A stretch of DNA of 64,000 nucleotides, from contig SCFE01000069.1 in NCBI GenBank assembly GCA_004352715.1, forward strand, positions 1,866,364 through 1,930,363. The letters are read 5' to 3'. A program made the position numbers and the translations under genes. The stretch is from Hofstenia miamia. Its lineage: Eukaryota; Xenacoelomorpha; Acoela. This document shows, one piece after another, positions 35,701 through 47,341 of the stretch. Each line of letters opens with the position of its first letter. Within the stretch, counting starts at the first letter, position 1. Below the pieces are notes generated by a model. It ran no database searches. It was not told the origin of the DNA and saw nothing but the letters and a program-made list of their open reading frames with translations.

Positions 35701-37450
35701 TAAAATTGTAGCAGAAGCCGATTTTGTACCTGCCAGCAGTTTGCCTATATTTTCTATGGTATTATTTGTTTACTTATACTGGTTAACTTTTGAATATATA
35801 TCCGAGTATTGGTAATTTATTTTTCTTCAGGTTATCCTCAGTAAATTCGTTTTTCTTTTATTTTCTTTGACTTATACTTTTATTAAAATACGTGTTTCTA
35901 ATTCTCTAACTGCGTTGTTAAAGGGCACCCAGACGGTGGACGAATTGACTGGCATGTCCCTTTAACTAGGTTAGGTGTACTGCTGGGGCTTTTGTACTGC
36001 TTGTCATTCATATTGAAAATCGTTATTATTGATTTCACCTATATTGCACAAGATGAGAAACGCACCAAGCTTAGGTTATTTTACTTAGCACTAAGGTTCA
36101 CCACTTGCACCCAAGAGTTAGGGCTTCATATTTCTTAATCTAATTAGGGCTCTAGTCTTATACGACTATTCTAAAATGTTATCTGTATCAGGTTGGCAAA
36201 GATTGGCCACTTTTCCCTAACATAATCTCCTGTTTACTTTTAACTTTTACTGGGATAGGGTATCATAGCAGGAGGAGTTAATTATTTGTATCATTTGTCC
36301 ATCAACGCATTAATAAGATAGATTAGTAGAAATGCATGCTGATTTTTCACCAATGCCATATTATATATAACCACGCAGAATATTAATAAATTATATATTA
36401 GAAATTTATGCATTTTAATTTAGGGCATGTTGAGTATAAGTTTCGTATATAATAACATTGAAAGAATTTTGTGAATACTAATTATTGCTAATTTCGATTT
36501 TTCATTTAAAAATTATGTACTAGCAGTCTCAGATTAATTCTTGCAACTTTGTACTGTGAATTAGTTTATATATTTCAAAATTTGTTAATATTGATAGAAC
36601 TAAAAAGAGTGAATTTTGTGCAAATTTAAACTAAAATTAAGCTTTTGAAAACAATTACGATACCTGTTGTAGTTGCATAGGCGTTTTCTTTTGAAATGCC
36701 GTCCTTGAGCACATCACCTACTAAATTTATTTAAAATTGATATCCATGATTGGAAAAACAATATTTCAATAAATAACACCCATTTTCTAGTAAAAACTTT
36801 AAATAATTTTTAGACAATCAGAATAGATATAAAATAATAATGGAATTTTGATTAGATAGTGTTTAGTAAAATTATTATTGTACATTGAATGCTTGGTTTT
36901 AAGTCTATATATCTGAAACAAGTAAATTTAAAAATTTCAAAGAATTAGAACATTTCCCAAATATTCAAGAATGCAAGAATATTCTGAAATTTAATGCTTG
37001 CTGCTTCCAAAGTTAAGCATTTGAAGAATTGAAATGGCACTGGCTCTGCTTCAATTGACGTTATAACAAGCATACAAAATAAACATTGTATGCTCCTGCA
37101 GTGAGTGTGGTGCTTAAAAGCAGATAATAATCTGGAAAATTTATTCATCAACTTTAGAGAACTTTCCACAGATTTGCAAAATTTTGCATAAGACTTCATA
37201 CTCCAAAAATTTACCAAACATATCCCAAATGTTTAACAAAAAATTGAAATAATGACCTGAGTAACATTAAATTGCTAATATTTTCTCAATAAATTTTTAC
37301 TTTTAGAAACATTATTCTCTTTTTTGGTTTAACTTAAACTTTTCATCAATACTTACTTCAAATAGAAAGCAAATTCATATGAAACACGAGAGTGATATTT
37401 TAAGTATCTGCGCCGTCATAGTTGATCTACAATAAATTGCAACCTATAAG

Positions 37451-37490
<40 letters not shown>

Positions 37491-38697
37491 CAAATTTGCT
37501 GTGGTAGATAAAAAATATACAATTCATCATTTCTCCTGAAGCACTGTAATCAGGAAAATACCTGTAGCATTTGTGTAAGTATTCTCATCACGACTAACCA
37601 AAATTTCTTTATCAACTTTAGAAAATTGATAACCTAAAAATTGTGAAATTGTAGTAATTAAAAATAATTTACTTCTAAAAAAAAGAAGTCCGCCAAATAT
37701 TAGAATTATTGCAATGATTAACAGAAATGTCGAAGAACCGCTAATTGCCAAAAATGTAGCAAATCCAGCATCTTCTTTCTTATCTAAGTGTTTGAAACTC
37801 TATTAACATTATTGACATTTATATGTACTACCATTTATTGATACAGTGAAGTCTAAAATGACTTTTTTGGAAGTAAAATTATTAGAAGCCACTAGGACAT
37901 ATTCATAATAAACATTTGAAAGTGGAAGAGAAAATGTAATGTTATCAATGTTTGTGTAGTTCCATTCCTGTGTTTCATTTTTGTACAAAGACACTATGTA
38001 GTTACTCGGTAAAGAAATTATTTCTGAAAGGAAGTAGGTGAAAATTGAATTGTCAGTGCTATTTTGGGAAGTCTTCACTTTAAAATCAACATCTAAACAA
38101 AATTTTAGGAGGTGTAAAAGAGATATATTCTTACAGTAGACAACAAGATTTCTTTTCATTATTGTTTCAAACTTTGAATTCTCTGCTTTGCAACTTACGT
38201 CCCCATTCATGTATCTACTTGCTTTCAGTTCGTAGTTCAATACGTCACTGTTTAAGAGAGATTTGTGATTGCTCACAGTAGAAATAGTTAAATTTGCAAT
38301 TGCAGGGTTTGATCGAATGACAGAACAAGTAAGGTTCATTCTATTTCCTTCAATGACATGTGTTTCCGACAAAATAAATTTGATTTCAGGTGAATCTAGA
38401 AACTAGGTGTTAGTAAGATATTTTTATAAATATGTGCTTACAGTGCACAACTAGTTTCATTGATGAAGGTTTAGAAACATCAGTTTTGTAATTGTACGCA
38501 TAACAAGTGTATATTGTTTGATCCATATCTCTTGAAACATTCTGTATATTCCAAACAAATAGATTTTTAGAAATAGAAAAGCCTGTCTCCGAACAATTTA
38601 CATTTGGCTGCTGGAAAGGAATGAATTGAGATATTACCAGTAGTGCTGCTGCCCTCATTTACTATGATGTCTTTTTGAGTTACTACGTTCGGACCAT
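29064..38697 (-). CDS. Ig-domain transmembrane receptor D1-A2 (multi-exon; N-terminal part missing, one frameshift)
   Basis: Predicted minus-strand exons, all phase 1: Ig-A 38442-38697, Ig-B 38135-38395, Ig/FN3-like 37832-38092, TM 37673-37783, and tail exons 37562-37633, 36664-36717, 35078-35134, 33723-33752 and 29064-29209 (stop TAA). Ig-B shows EGNRMNLTC and NGDVSCKAEN (B and F strand cysteines). Many N-x-S/T sites suggest a glycosylated ectodomain. TM reads STFLLIIAIILIFGGLLFF followed by Arg. The tail carries DENTYTNATG, KENAYATTTG, EENPYATTIG and VQYDIGV. One extra G at 38606-38607 frameshifts Ig-A; skipping that exon would restore phase. No V-like exon or signal peptide lies directly upstream. 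Likely a surface recognition receptor; the exact family is unknown. Confidence 0.6.
29701..30895 (+). pseudogene. Decayed LINE ORF2 fragment, A2 copy
   Basis: Same element as at 3600-4770, but a different internal piece survives. At 30529-30720 it keeps the RT region (NFDSLQDKLVNHNFGDN, FLEKRQQRVILKSKKS, FGPILF). It lacks the segment LNELSQKFLSLDKNS that A1 retains before IKLWNNLDYETR. Multiple stops upstream make it non-functional. It lies in a presumed intron of the D1-A2 receptor on the opposite strand. Confidence 0.8.
30896..33722. other. Non-coding (intron of D1-A2 receptor)
   Basis: Copy of 4771-7650. Contains the two-unit tandem repeat at about 32837-33160 and two conserved small open frames that I do not call. 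No further tail exon could be supported. Confidence 0.5.
33723..33752 (-). CDS. Receptor tail mini-exon, degenerate motif (A2)
   Basis: Identical to 7651-7680: 30 nt, phase 1, reading KENCSMQAG with the motif tyrosine lost. Predicted from splice signals and alignment with sister exons only. Confidence 0.4.
35078..35134 (-). CDS. Receptor tail mini-exon EENPYATTIG (A2)
   Basis: 57 nt, phase 1, identical to 8969-9025. Acceptor attgtttag, donor gtatttat. Here the TM exon lies on the same strand upstream, so it is placed to be used. Confidence 0.6.
36010..36284. repeat. Dispersed repeat R1 (A2 copy)
   Basis: Duplicate of 9905-10177. Resembles the reverse complement of 41127-41385. Confidence 0.6.
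36664..36717 (-). CDS. Receptor tail mini-exon KENAYATTTG (A2)
   Basis: 54 nt, phase 1, reads DVLKDGISKENAYATTT(G). One base differs from the A1 copy (Asp for Gly). Tandem NAGNAG acceptor tttagtag. Confidence 0.6.
37453..37488. repeat. (TA)n microsatellite at A2/D1 border
   Basis: About 36 bp of TA inside the presumed intron between tail exons 37562 and 36664. Confidence 0.97.
37562..37783 (-). CDS. TM exon, 39-bp intron and first tail exon of D1
   Basis: The TM exon 37673-37783 (111 nt) reads DKKEDAGFATFLAISGSS, then about 19 hydrophobic residues, then Arg. The next exon 37562-37633 (72 nt) reads SYQFSKVDKEILVSRDEN, then TYTNAT(G). Between them 37634-37672 is a 39-bp intron with gtaaat and a polypyrimidine-poor tttttag. 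Reading through it instead hits a stop at once. YTNA fits the general pY-x-N form bound by some SH2 domains; function is inferred only. Confidence 0.65.
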
Positions 38698-40937
38698 CTA
38701 AATGAATATACAATAGCAAAATTCTAAACATATATTATTGATAATAATGCCACTAATTATATTCTAAATATAATTTAATAAACCATTATTTAATAAAACA
38801 CATATTATTTTCTTAAATTTCAATTTTTATTTCTGGCATATGTATTTCAAATTGCGCTTTGCTATGCTATATTAGATATGCAATTATTGGCCAGGAACAG
38901 CTATGTTATGAATATGTAATGGTTGAGATACTTTGAAAAATTGTGTATTAATTATTGTAAAACCAAAATACCTGTCTCAAATAACAATGTTTCAGAAATT
39001 AGACTGCATTTATTTTTCACTTGAACACGTAGGAAAGAGATTACATACTATTTTAAAATATAAATTGTATAAATTGAAGTAATTAGAAAAATTTTTGTAT
39101 ATAACTGACGTTCCCTCTGCGTTTCTAATTAAATGAAAGAAGTTTTTCAAATACTATCTAAAACTTTAAAAAATTTGATTTAAAAAATCTTGTATTTTAT
39201 ATTATTAACATCAATAATGATACAAGTTTAGAAATCAGATATAATAAGTATTAATTAAGCCTTTTATTTGTCCATGCCTGCATCCTAAGCCCACTTCTTA
39301 CAAAACAATATAATGTACATCAGCACTATTATTTATCAATGTAATATCAGAAATTCCCTGTGAATTGGAACCCCTTAAAATTGAGAAAGACAATTTTATG
39401 AGATTTAGTGTAATATTTTGTAAATTCTGATGTAAGCCTAGATAAAGGTTAGAGTTGCAATAAAACATAGGCATATGGGTTATTGAAAGCATATATGTAA
39501 AATGCGCATAAAACATTTAGAAACTTCAAAGAGTAAATTCTTTGAACAACATCAAATATAATCCTAATAGGTTTAGAGATGATATGCCCAATCGATGACC
39601 ATAAACCATTGTCCTTGCGCAGTATAAACCCTACTCTAGATTATCTATCATTAATTATCACTCTTTTTCCAATGCAGTTTGTGGCTTCTAAGTTAGTCTT
39701 AGAATAAAGCCATCATTGATTAGAGATTTAAATCAATTTAGATGCTGCAATCAGAAATTATATATTTTTTGAGACCAATTAGGTTTGATTAATGAATCTT
39801 TTGCAATTTGCCGCAAGTCACTGAATATGGCAAATAGAATACTATCAATATATAACTGTCATAACTAAGTATATATATATATATATATATATAACAATGT
39901 ACTATTTCTTAGCAATTTACCTATCATATCTTTGATGTTTTAATTTTTGCCCAAATCCAAAATATAGACTTGTTTATATCTGAATCCACTCATTAATGCT
40001 TATTTGTAGGGCCATCTGAGAGATGTACCAAGTGCAATGCAAATTGTTTGAGAAATTTAAATTATTAATTATGATAAATTGTTTTATTTAAGCAGGAAAT
40101 TAACATCTGCCAAGTGCTTACTAGTGCGAGATATAATTGCAATCACTTAGTGCTTAACACACATAATGCATTAACACATTTAAAGAAAGTTAATTATATC
40201 TCCAAGCAGCTGAATCAAGAAATTTTTCAATTTTTAGTTTTAGAGCTACTATGATATTTAAATAAACCTTGTTTATCTCTTCTATTTGTCTTAGCAAGAA
40301 TTTGCTTGCAATTTCATACAAAAATTAGTTAGAATGTTATATTTTCAAGTTTAGTCTAGTGTTTCATGAGTATTCCACAAACTAGATTAATGCTTTTTTA
40401 TCTTTAAATTAATCTAACTCAATTCTATATAAATCTATCTCAACTTCAGATTAATCTAATTCGAATTCAATCTCATCTTAGAAAAATTCAAATTAATTCA
40501 AGCAGAAAATCCCTCTAAGGCCATTCCATGTAAAATATATTTTGTTTTTTTTTTTCACTGTGAATTTCTTTTGTGCTTCATAATTTTTGACATCTTTATT
40601 AATATATTTAGCATTAGGTCATACTATTATTAGCAACAACATTACTAGCAAGGTAAAATTATTAATCTTTCTGGTTTGCAATTACATCCTGGAAGCTTGG
40701 GATTAAAAAATAAGCAAATACCCAGTTTTTATTAATACAAGGCAAATATGTGCCCACATGTACATTTGCACAATGGGATTACATACAGTTCCCTATCAAA
40801 ATGATATGGTTCTACATATATTATGTAAGCATTTTTTCCACTGTGGAAACACAAAGTAAATTTTGAAAAAATATTTAATTTTGAGTACTTAATGCTTATA
40901 TTTTGATCAATATTTATAATTTGCAATTATTTGTAAA

Positions 40938-40939
<2 letters not shown>

Positions 40940-40977
<38 letters not shown>
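40940..40977. repeat. (TA)n microsatellite
   Basis: About 38 bp of TA; not present in D2. Confidence 0.97.
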
Positions 40978-40981
<4 letters not shown>

Positions 40982-41126
40982 TGACAACTACTTAAAGTAT
41001 ATGTTTCCATTTAGAAAGAACTTCCCTCATGGAAACATATTGTGGCATCAGTATGAAATCAGCTAACTATACTACTATCCTAGCTTATTGAGGGTTTTGA
41101 GTCGATGCATGGAATTACCTCCAAAA

Positions 41127-41385
41127 TAATTTACTCCTCCTGCTGTTATACCCTATCCTAATATAAGTTAAAGTAAAACAGGAGATCGTGTTAGGGAAGA
41201 GTGGCCACACTCGGCTGACCCAATACAGAAAACCTTTAAGAAGTTTTGCATAAGAATAGAGCCTTAATTAATAATAAAGAAATCCTAACTTTTGAGTGCA
41301 AGTAGTGAACCTAAGGGCTTAGTAAAATATCGTAAACATAGTGCGTTTCTAATCTCTAGCAATATACGTGAAATCATTAATAACA
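41127..41385 (-). repeat. Dispersed repeat R1 (inverted, in D1)
   Basis: Reverse complement resembles 9905-10177. Absent from D2, so it inserted after the D duplication or was deleted there. Confidence 0.6.
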
Positions 41386-41798
41386 AATTAAATAATAAAG
41401 AGTTAAAATTAAATTTGTGCTATTGTTTAGATATTTCGATCCTTCAATGTTCAATGGCACTATTACATTATGTACTTGCATTTATTCAAAGAATTCCACT
41501 TTATACAAATTAGTGAATTGAAAATGTAATCAACTAACTTTTTCTCACAACTGTACAGTGTACATAAATGAATTGGTTTTAACTGGTGAAGTGAATTTAA
41601 TGGTGACCAGATCTGATCAGTATCACCCTGCTTCCATTCTGATATGGCAGTAATATTATCAGATATTTCAATTTATTCCATATTTGTGTAGATTTTCTGA
41701 TTCTAAGCACTCTTTTCAAATAAGAAAAGACATAATATTAACACAAAGTCTTTCTTTGAGAAACGAGAATTTGAATAAAAAACATTTTGATAAGATAA

Positions 41799-41800
<2 letters not shown>

Positions 41801-41841
<41 letters not shown>
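41801..41841. repeat. (TA)n microsatellite at D1 end
   Basis: About 41 bp. The matching position in D2 (47322-47341) runs into an N gap. Confidence 0.97.
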
Positions 41842-41843
<2 letters not shown>

Positions 41844-43118
41844 CAAGTCAACTGAAATTTTGGTAAATTTCAATGTATAATATTCACTAGCAAATTTATG
41901 AATAGCCTTTGGCTGGTCTCAAATACATGTGGCTGTATTTATTTGCAATTGTTTGATTAAGACAGTGAATAAATTAAATGTGAAAGAATGATAAAGCAAT
42001 TCAAAAAGTTTGCAAGTAATTGAAATAAAAGAAGCTGAAAAATAAACTAAGTAATAATTTATGTAAATTTTAGAACTTTCTCAAGATATTTTGTAAAAAG
42101 CAGAAAATGTAAAACTTTCTTAAAGATGTATACTATGAGTAATTATCATTTTCTATAAACTGAGACATAACATTGCTTATCTGCAATGTAAAATGGGCAA
42201 TATATTCACCCTTTTACAGAAGCATATTTTAAATTAGTGATTTTAAAAATTGCCCAGTGAAGACTTTTTAATTATGTAGCTGCATTTTTAAACTAATGTA
42301 ATATGTGTCTCCAAACACGCTCTGCATGTCAAATGGTAAAAAATTTGCTAAATTCGAATAAATATGTTTTTTAATTTCTTTGATTTTAATGAACAATAAC
42401 ATAACCATAAGCACATAAATGAATAAAGTACAGCATGAAATAACTCCAGAATGGAATGATTTTTGCGACTAAAACCTTAGCAAAATCGGTATAAAAATAA
42501 AAATTAAATTATAATTTATTAATTAGTCAACTAATGTGTTTTAGTATATTTTGTGCATTTATGATGGTACATGGAAGATGCGAATAGCATGTTTTTATAT
42601 AATAAACTAATTAAAAATAAATTGCAAATCTTTCATTAGTTTTCATGTAGCTAGGGTAGCTTCAAATATGTTTAGTAGAAGACTGCATTTATCCATAATG
42701 AAAATGTTGTGTTTGAAACACATATCAATTTTTTCAAAAATTATTCTTCTCACATGTGTGGTCTTTCTAGACACAAGTTAATTGAAATTGTATTGCTGAA
42801 GCATGTATTAATATTGTTACGCAGTAGGGTCTATTTAAGATGTTGTTTCCCGACATAATTACTCAATAAATGTATTAAATTTACATTGATACTGGTACAG
42901 TTTGTTTTTTATTCTTTTGTCATGATGGAATGCATTGTCTGGCCTAAGAAGTGCTTTGATCATTGTTAATTTTGTATGCAGTCTACATCTATTTAAGGCT
43001 TGGCTGGAGATGCTGCAATTGTGAATTATCTATTATAAGTCGTTACAATTCTTAAGTATGCTCTTCACTACAGTGAATTCCTAATCTGCCAATCCCTCAT
43101 ATTTATAAATAAATAAAT

Positions 43119-43121
<3 letters not shown>
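41842..43121. other. Spacer between D1 and D2
   Basis: No gene seen. Near 42820, 'tgttacgcagtagggtc' followed by a TATA-like tctatttaag and an aataaa resembles a tiny LTR, but no partner or coding part is present. Confidence 0.5.

Positions 43122-43171
<50 letters not shown>
43122..43171. repeat. (TA)n microsatellite, about 50 bp
   Basis: Marks the D2 start. The corresponding D1 tract is 37453-37488. Confidence 0.97.
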
Positions 43172-43174
<3 letters not shown>

Positions 43175-46100
43175 GAACAAATTTGCTTTGGTAGATAAAA
43201 AATATGCAAATCAACATTTCTCCTGAAGCACTGTAATTAGGAAAATACCTGTTGCATTTGTGTAAGTATTCTCATCACGACTAACCAAAATTTCTTTATC
43301 ACCTTTAGAAAATTGATAACCTAAAAATTGTGAAATTGTAGTAATTAAAAATAATTTACTTCTAAAAAAAAGAAGTCCACCAAATATTAGATGCAGTGAA
43401 GTCTAAAATGACTTTTTTGGAAGTAAAATTATTAGAAGCCACTAGAACATATTCATAATAAACATTTGAAAGTGGAAGAGAAAATGTAATGTTATCAATG
43501 TTTGTGTAGTTCCATTCCTGTGTTTCATTTTTGTACAAAGACACTATGTAGTTACTCGGTAAAGAAATTATTTCTGAAAGGAAGTAGGTGAAAATTGAAT
43601 TGTCAGTGCTATTTTGGGAAGTCTTCACTTTAAAATCAACATCTAAACAAAATTTTAGAAGTGTAAAAGAGATATATTCTTACAGTAGACAACAAGATTT
43701 CTTTTCATTATTGATTCAAACTTTGAATTTTCTGCTTTGCAATTGACGTCTCCATTCATGTATCTACTTGCTTTTAGTATGTAGCTCAATACATCACTGT
43801 TTAAACGAGATTTGTTTTTGCTCACAGTAGAAATAGTTAAATTTGAAATTGCAGGGTTTGATCGAATGACAGAACAAGTAAGGTTCATTCTATTTCCTTC
43901 AATGACATGTGTTTCCGACAAAATAAATTTGATTTCAGGTGAATCTAGAAATTAGGTGTTAGTAAGATATTTTTATAAATATGTACTTACAGTGCACAAT
44001 TAGTAATATTGATGAAGATTTAGAAACATCAGTTTTGTAATTGTACGCATAACAAGTGTACATTGTTTGATCCATATCTCTTGAAACATTCTGTATATTC
44101 CAAACAAATAGATTTTTAGAAATAGAAAAGCCTGTCTCCGAACAATTTACATTTGCTGCTGGAAAGGAATGAATTGAGATATTACCAGTAGTGCTGCTGC
44201 CCTCATTTACTATGATGTCTTTTTGAGTCACTACGTTCGGACCATCTAAATAAATATACAATAGCAAAATTCTAAACATATATTATTGATAATAATGCCA
44301 CTAATTATATTCTAAATATAATTTAATAAAACATTATTTAATAAAACACATATTATTTTCTTAAATTTCAATTTTTATTTCTGGCATATGTATTTCAAAT
44401 TGCGCTTTGCTATGCTATATTAGATATGCAATTATTGGCCAGGAACAGCTATGTTTTGAATATGTAATGGTTGAGATACTTTGAAAAATTGTGTATTAAT
44501 TATTGTAAAAACCAAAATACCTGTCTCAAATAACAATGTTTCAGAAATTAGACTGCATTTATTTTTCACTTGAACACGTAGGAAAGAGATTACATACGAT
44601 TTTAAAATATAAATTTTATAAATTGAAGTAATTAGAAAAATTTTTGTATATAACTGACGTTCCCTCTGCGTTTCTAATTAAATGAAAGGAGGCTTTTCAA
44701 ATACTATCTAAAACTTTAAAAAATTTTATTTAAAAAATTTTGTATTTTATATTATTAACATCAATAATGATACAAGTTTAGAAATCAGATATAATAAGTA
44801 TTAATTAAGCCTTTTATTTGTCCATGCCTGCATCCTAAGCCCACTTCTTACAAAACAATATAATGTACATCAGCACTATTATTTATCAATGTAATATCAG
44901 AAATTCCCTGTGAATTGGAACTCTTAAAATTGAGAAAGACAATTTTATGAGATTTAATGTAATATTTTGTAAATTCTGATGTAAGCCTAGATAAAGGTTA
45001 GAGTTGCAATAAAACATAGGCATATGGGTTATTGAAAGCATATATGTAAAATGCGCATAAAACATTTAGAAACTTCAAAGAGTAAATTCTTTGAACAACA
45101 TCAATATAATCCTAATAGGTTTAGAGATGATATGCCCAATCGATGACCATAAACCATTGTCCTTGCGCAGTATAAACCCTACTCTAGATTATCTCTCATT
45201 AATTATCACTCTTTTTCCAGTGCAGTTTGTGGCTTCTAAGTTAGTCTTAGATTAAAGCCATCATTGATTAGAGATTTAAATCAATTTAGATGCTGCAATC
45301 AGAAATTATATATTTTTTGAGACCAATTAGGTTTGATTAATGAATCTTTTGCAATTTGCTACAAGTCACTGAATATGGCAAATAGAATACTATCAATATA
45401 TAACTGTCATAACTAAACATATATATAAAACAATGTACTATTTCTTAGCAATTTACCTATCATATCTTTGATGTTTTAATTTTTGCCTAAATCCAAAATA
45501 TAGACTTGTTTATATCTGAATCCACTCATTAATGCTTATTTGTAGGGCCATCTGAGAGATGTACCAAGTGCAATGCAAATTGTTTGAGAGATTTAAATTA
45601 TTAATTATGATAAATTGTTTTATTTAAGCAGGAAATTAACATCTGCCAAGTGCTTACTAGTGCGAGATATAATTGCAATCACTTAGTGCTTAACACACAT
45701 AATGCATTAACACATTTAAAGAAAGTTAATTATATCTTCAAGCAGCTGAATCAAGAAATTTTTCAATTTTTAGTTTTAGAGGTACTATGATATTTAAATA
45801 AACCTTGTTTATCTCTTCTATTTGTCTTAGCAAGAATTTGCTTGCAATTTCATACAAAAATTAGTTACAATGTTATATTTTCAAGTTTAGTCTAGTGTTT
45901 CATGAGTATTCCGCAAACTAGATTAATGCTTTTTTATCTTTAAATTAATCTAACTCAATTCTATATAAATCTATCACAACTTCAGATTAATCTAATTCGA
46001 ATTCAATCTCATCTTAGAAAAATTCAAATTAATCCAAGCAGAAAATCACTCTAAGGCCATTCCATGTAAAATATATTTTGTTTTCTTTTTTTTTTCACTG

Positions 46101-47341
46101 TGAATTTCTTTGTGATTCATAATTTTTTGACATCTTTATTAATATATTTAGCATTAGGTCATACTATTATTAACAAAAACATTAGTAGCAAGGTAAAATT
46201 ATTAATCTTTCTGGCGTGCAATTACATCCTGGAAGCCAGGGATAAAAATAGCAACTACCCAGTTTTTATGAATACAATGCAAATATGTGCTTGAAGCACA
46301 TTTGCACAACGGGATTCCTATATCCAATGATATAGTTTCAAAGCAACTTAACACATTATATTGTGCACCACAAATTATTCAAATCACATCATGATTAAGC
46401 ACAAATGTTATTCAAAATCACAATGTTGGATTTTGCTGAGCAGGAACAGCAAACATTCATAGTTGTTGAATTGAATGGGCCAATGATGTATATCTGACAA
46501 GGACCCATTGATGAGCCAATAGTGGTCCATTAATGCGCAATTGATGGCAAACTATAATTAATAAATATGATTTCATAGTTTTTATAATCTTGTTAAACAT
46601 TTTGTCTACAAGCATTTGTCTGTACAATTGTAAATATCAAAAATCATTGCTAGCTCATCATTCAAATTATCAAATTTCTTCTTTATTATGTTACATTAAC
46701 ACTCTGTGGTGATCCATAAATCAAAATTCCGCAAACTAAAGTTTATTAAATGTGACGTTCAGTCTGGAAATATAATCTAACAATGATTTAATTATTGGAT
46801 CTTATTGATTTGTGCATTTAAAGGCACAGTGAGCAATGGGCATATTTACTAAGAGTTTCTATGAGTTCTAAATCATAACTATTACTATTCATTTGCAATG
46901 AATAATGGTAAAGGTTAGATAGTTAAAATGAAATTTGTGCTATTGTTTAGATATTTCGATCCTTCAATGTTCAATTGCGCTATTACGTTATGTACTTGTA
47001 TTTATTCAAAGAATTCGACTTTATACACATTAGTGAATTGAAAATGTAACCAACTAACTTTTTCTCACAACTGTACAGTGTACACAATTGAACTGGTTTT
47101 AACTGGTGAAGTGAATTTAATGGTGACCAGATCTGATCAGTATCACCCTGCTTCCATTCTGATATGGCAGTAATATTATCAGATATTTCAATTTATTCCA
47201 TATTTGTGTAGATTTTCTAGTTCTATGCACTTATTTCACGTAAGAAAAGACATAATATTAAAACAAAGTCCTTCTTCGAGGAATGAGATTTTGAACAAAA
47301 TACATTTTGATAAGATAACTTATATATATATATATATATAT
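43172..47341. repeat. Tandem duplication block D2
   Basis: Direct copy of D1. A 137-bp deletion fuses the Ig/FN3-like exon to the middle of the TM exon. 44246-47341 holds no gene I can support and would be intron in the E1-D2 gene model. Confidence 0.9.
43249..43320 (-). pseudogene. First tail exon of D2, stranded behind a stop
   Basis: 72 nt, same as D1 37562-37633 except VDKE to GDKE. It still encodes DENTYTNATG. In D2 the frame ends at TAG 43362-43364, before this exon, unless splicing bypasses the fused exon. Confidence 0.6.

Larger units (their letters stand above)
28285..37430. repeat. Segmental duplication block A2
   Basis: Direct copy of A1 (140-11322), lacking about 2.07 kb. Unlike A1 it is followed, on the minus-strand upstream side, by the D1 receptor exons, so its tail exons can belong to a complete transcript. 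Confidence 0.92.
37431..41841. repeat. Tandem duplication block D1
   Basis: Direct copy of D2 (43172-47341), offset about 5.55 kb, with large indels. The (TA)n at 40940-40977, R1 (41127-41385) and flanks are replaced in D2 by unrelated sequence (46330-46930). The parts 38698-40930 and 41410-41800 hold no gene I can support; an open frame at 39298-39516 is broken in D2. Confidence 0.9.

Noticed and set aside
39298-39516. Open frame LQNITLNLIKLSFSIL... considered as an extra Ig exon
   Set aside because: A two-base deletion breaks it in D2 and no Ig signature is present.
42820-42890. LTR-like phrase starting tgttacgcag with TATA and aataaa
   Set aside because: Too short, no second LTR, no primer-binding site or coding part.
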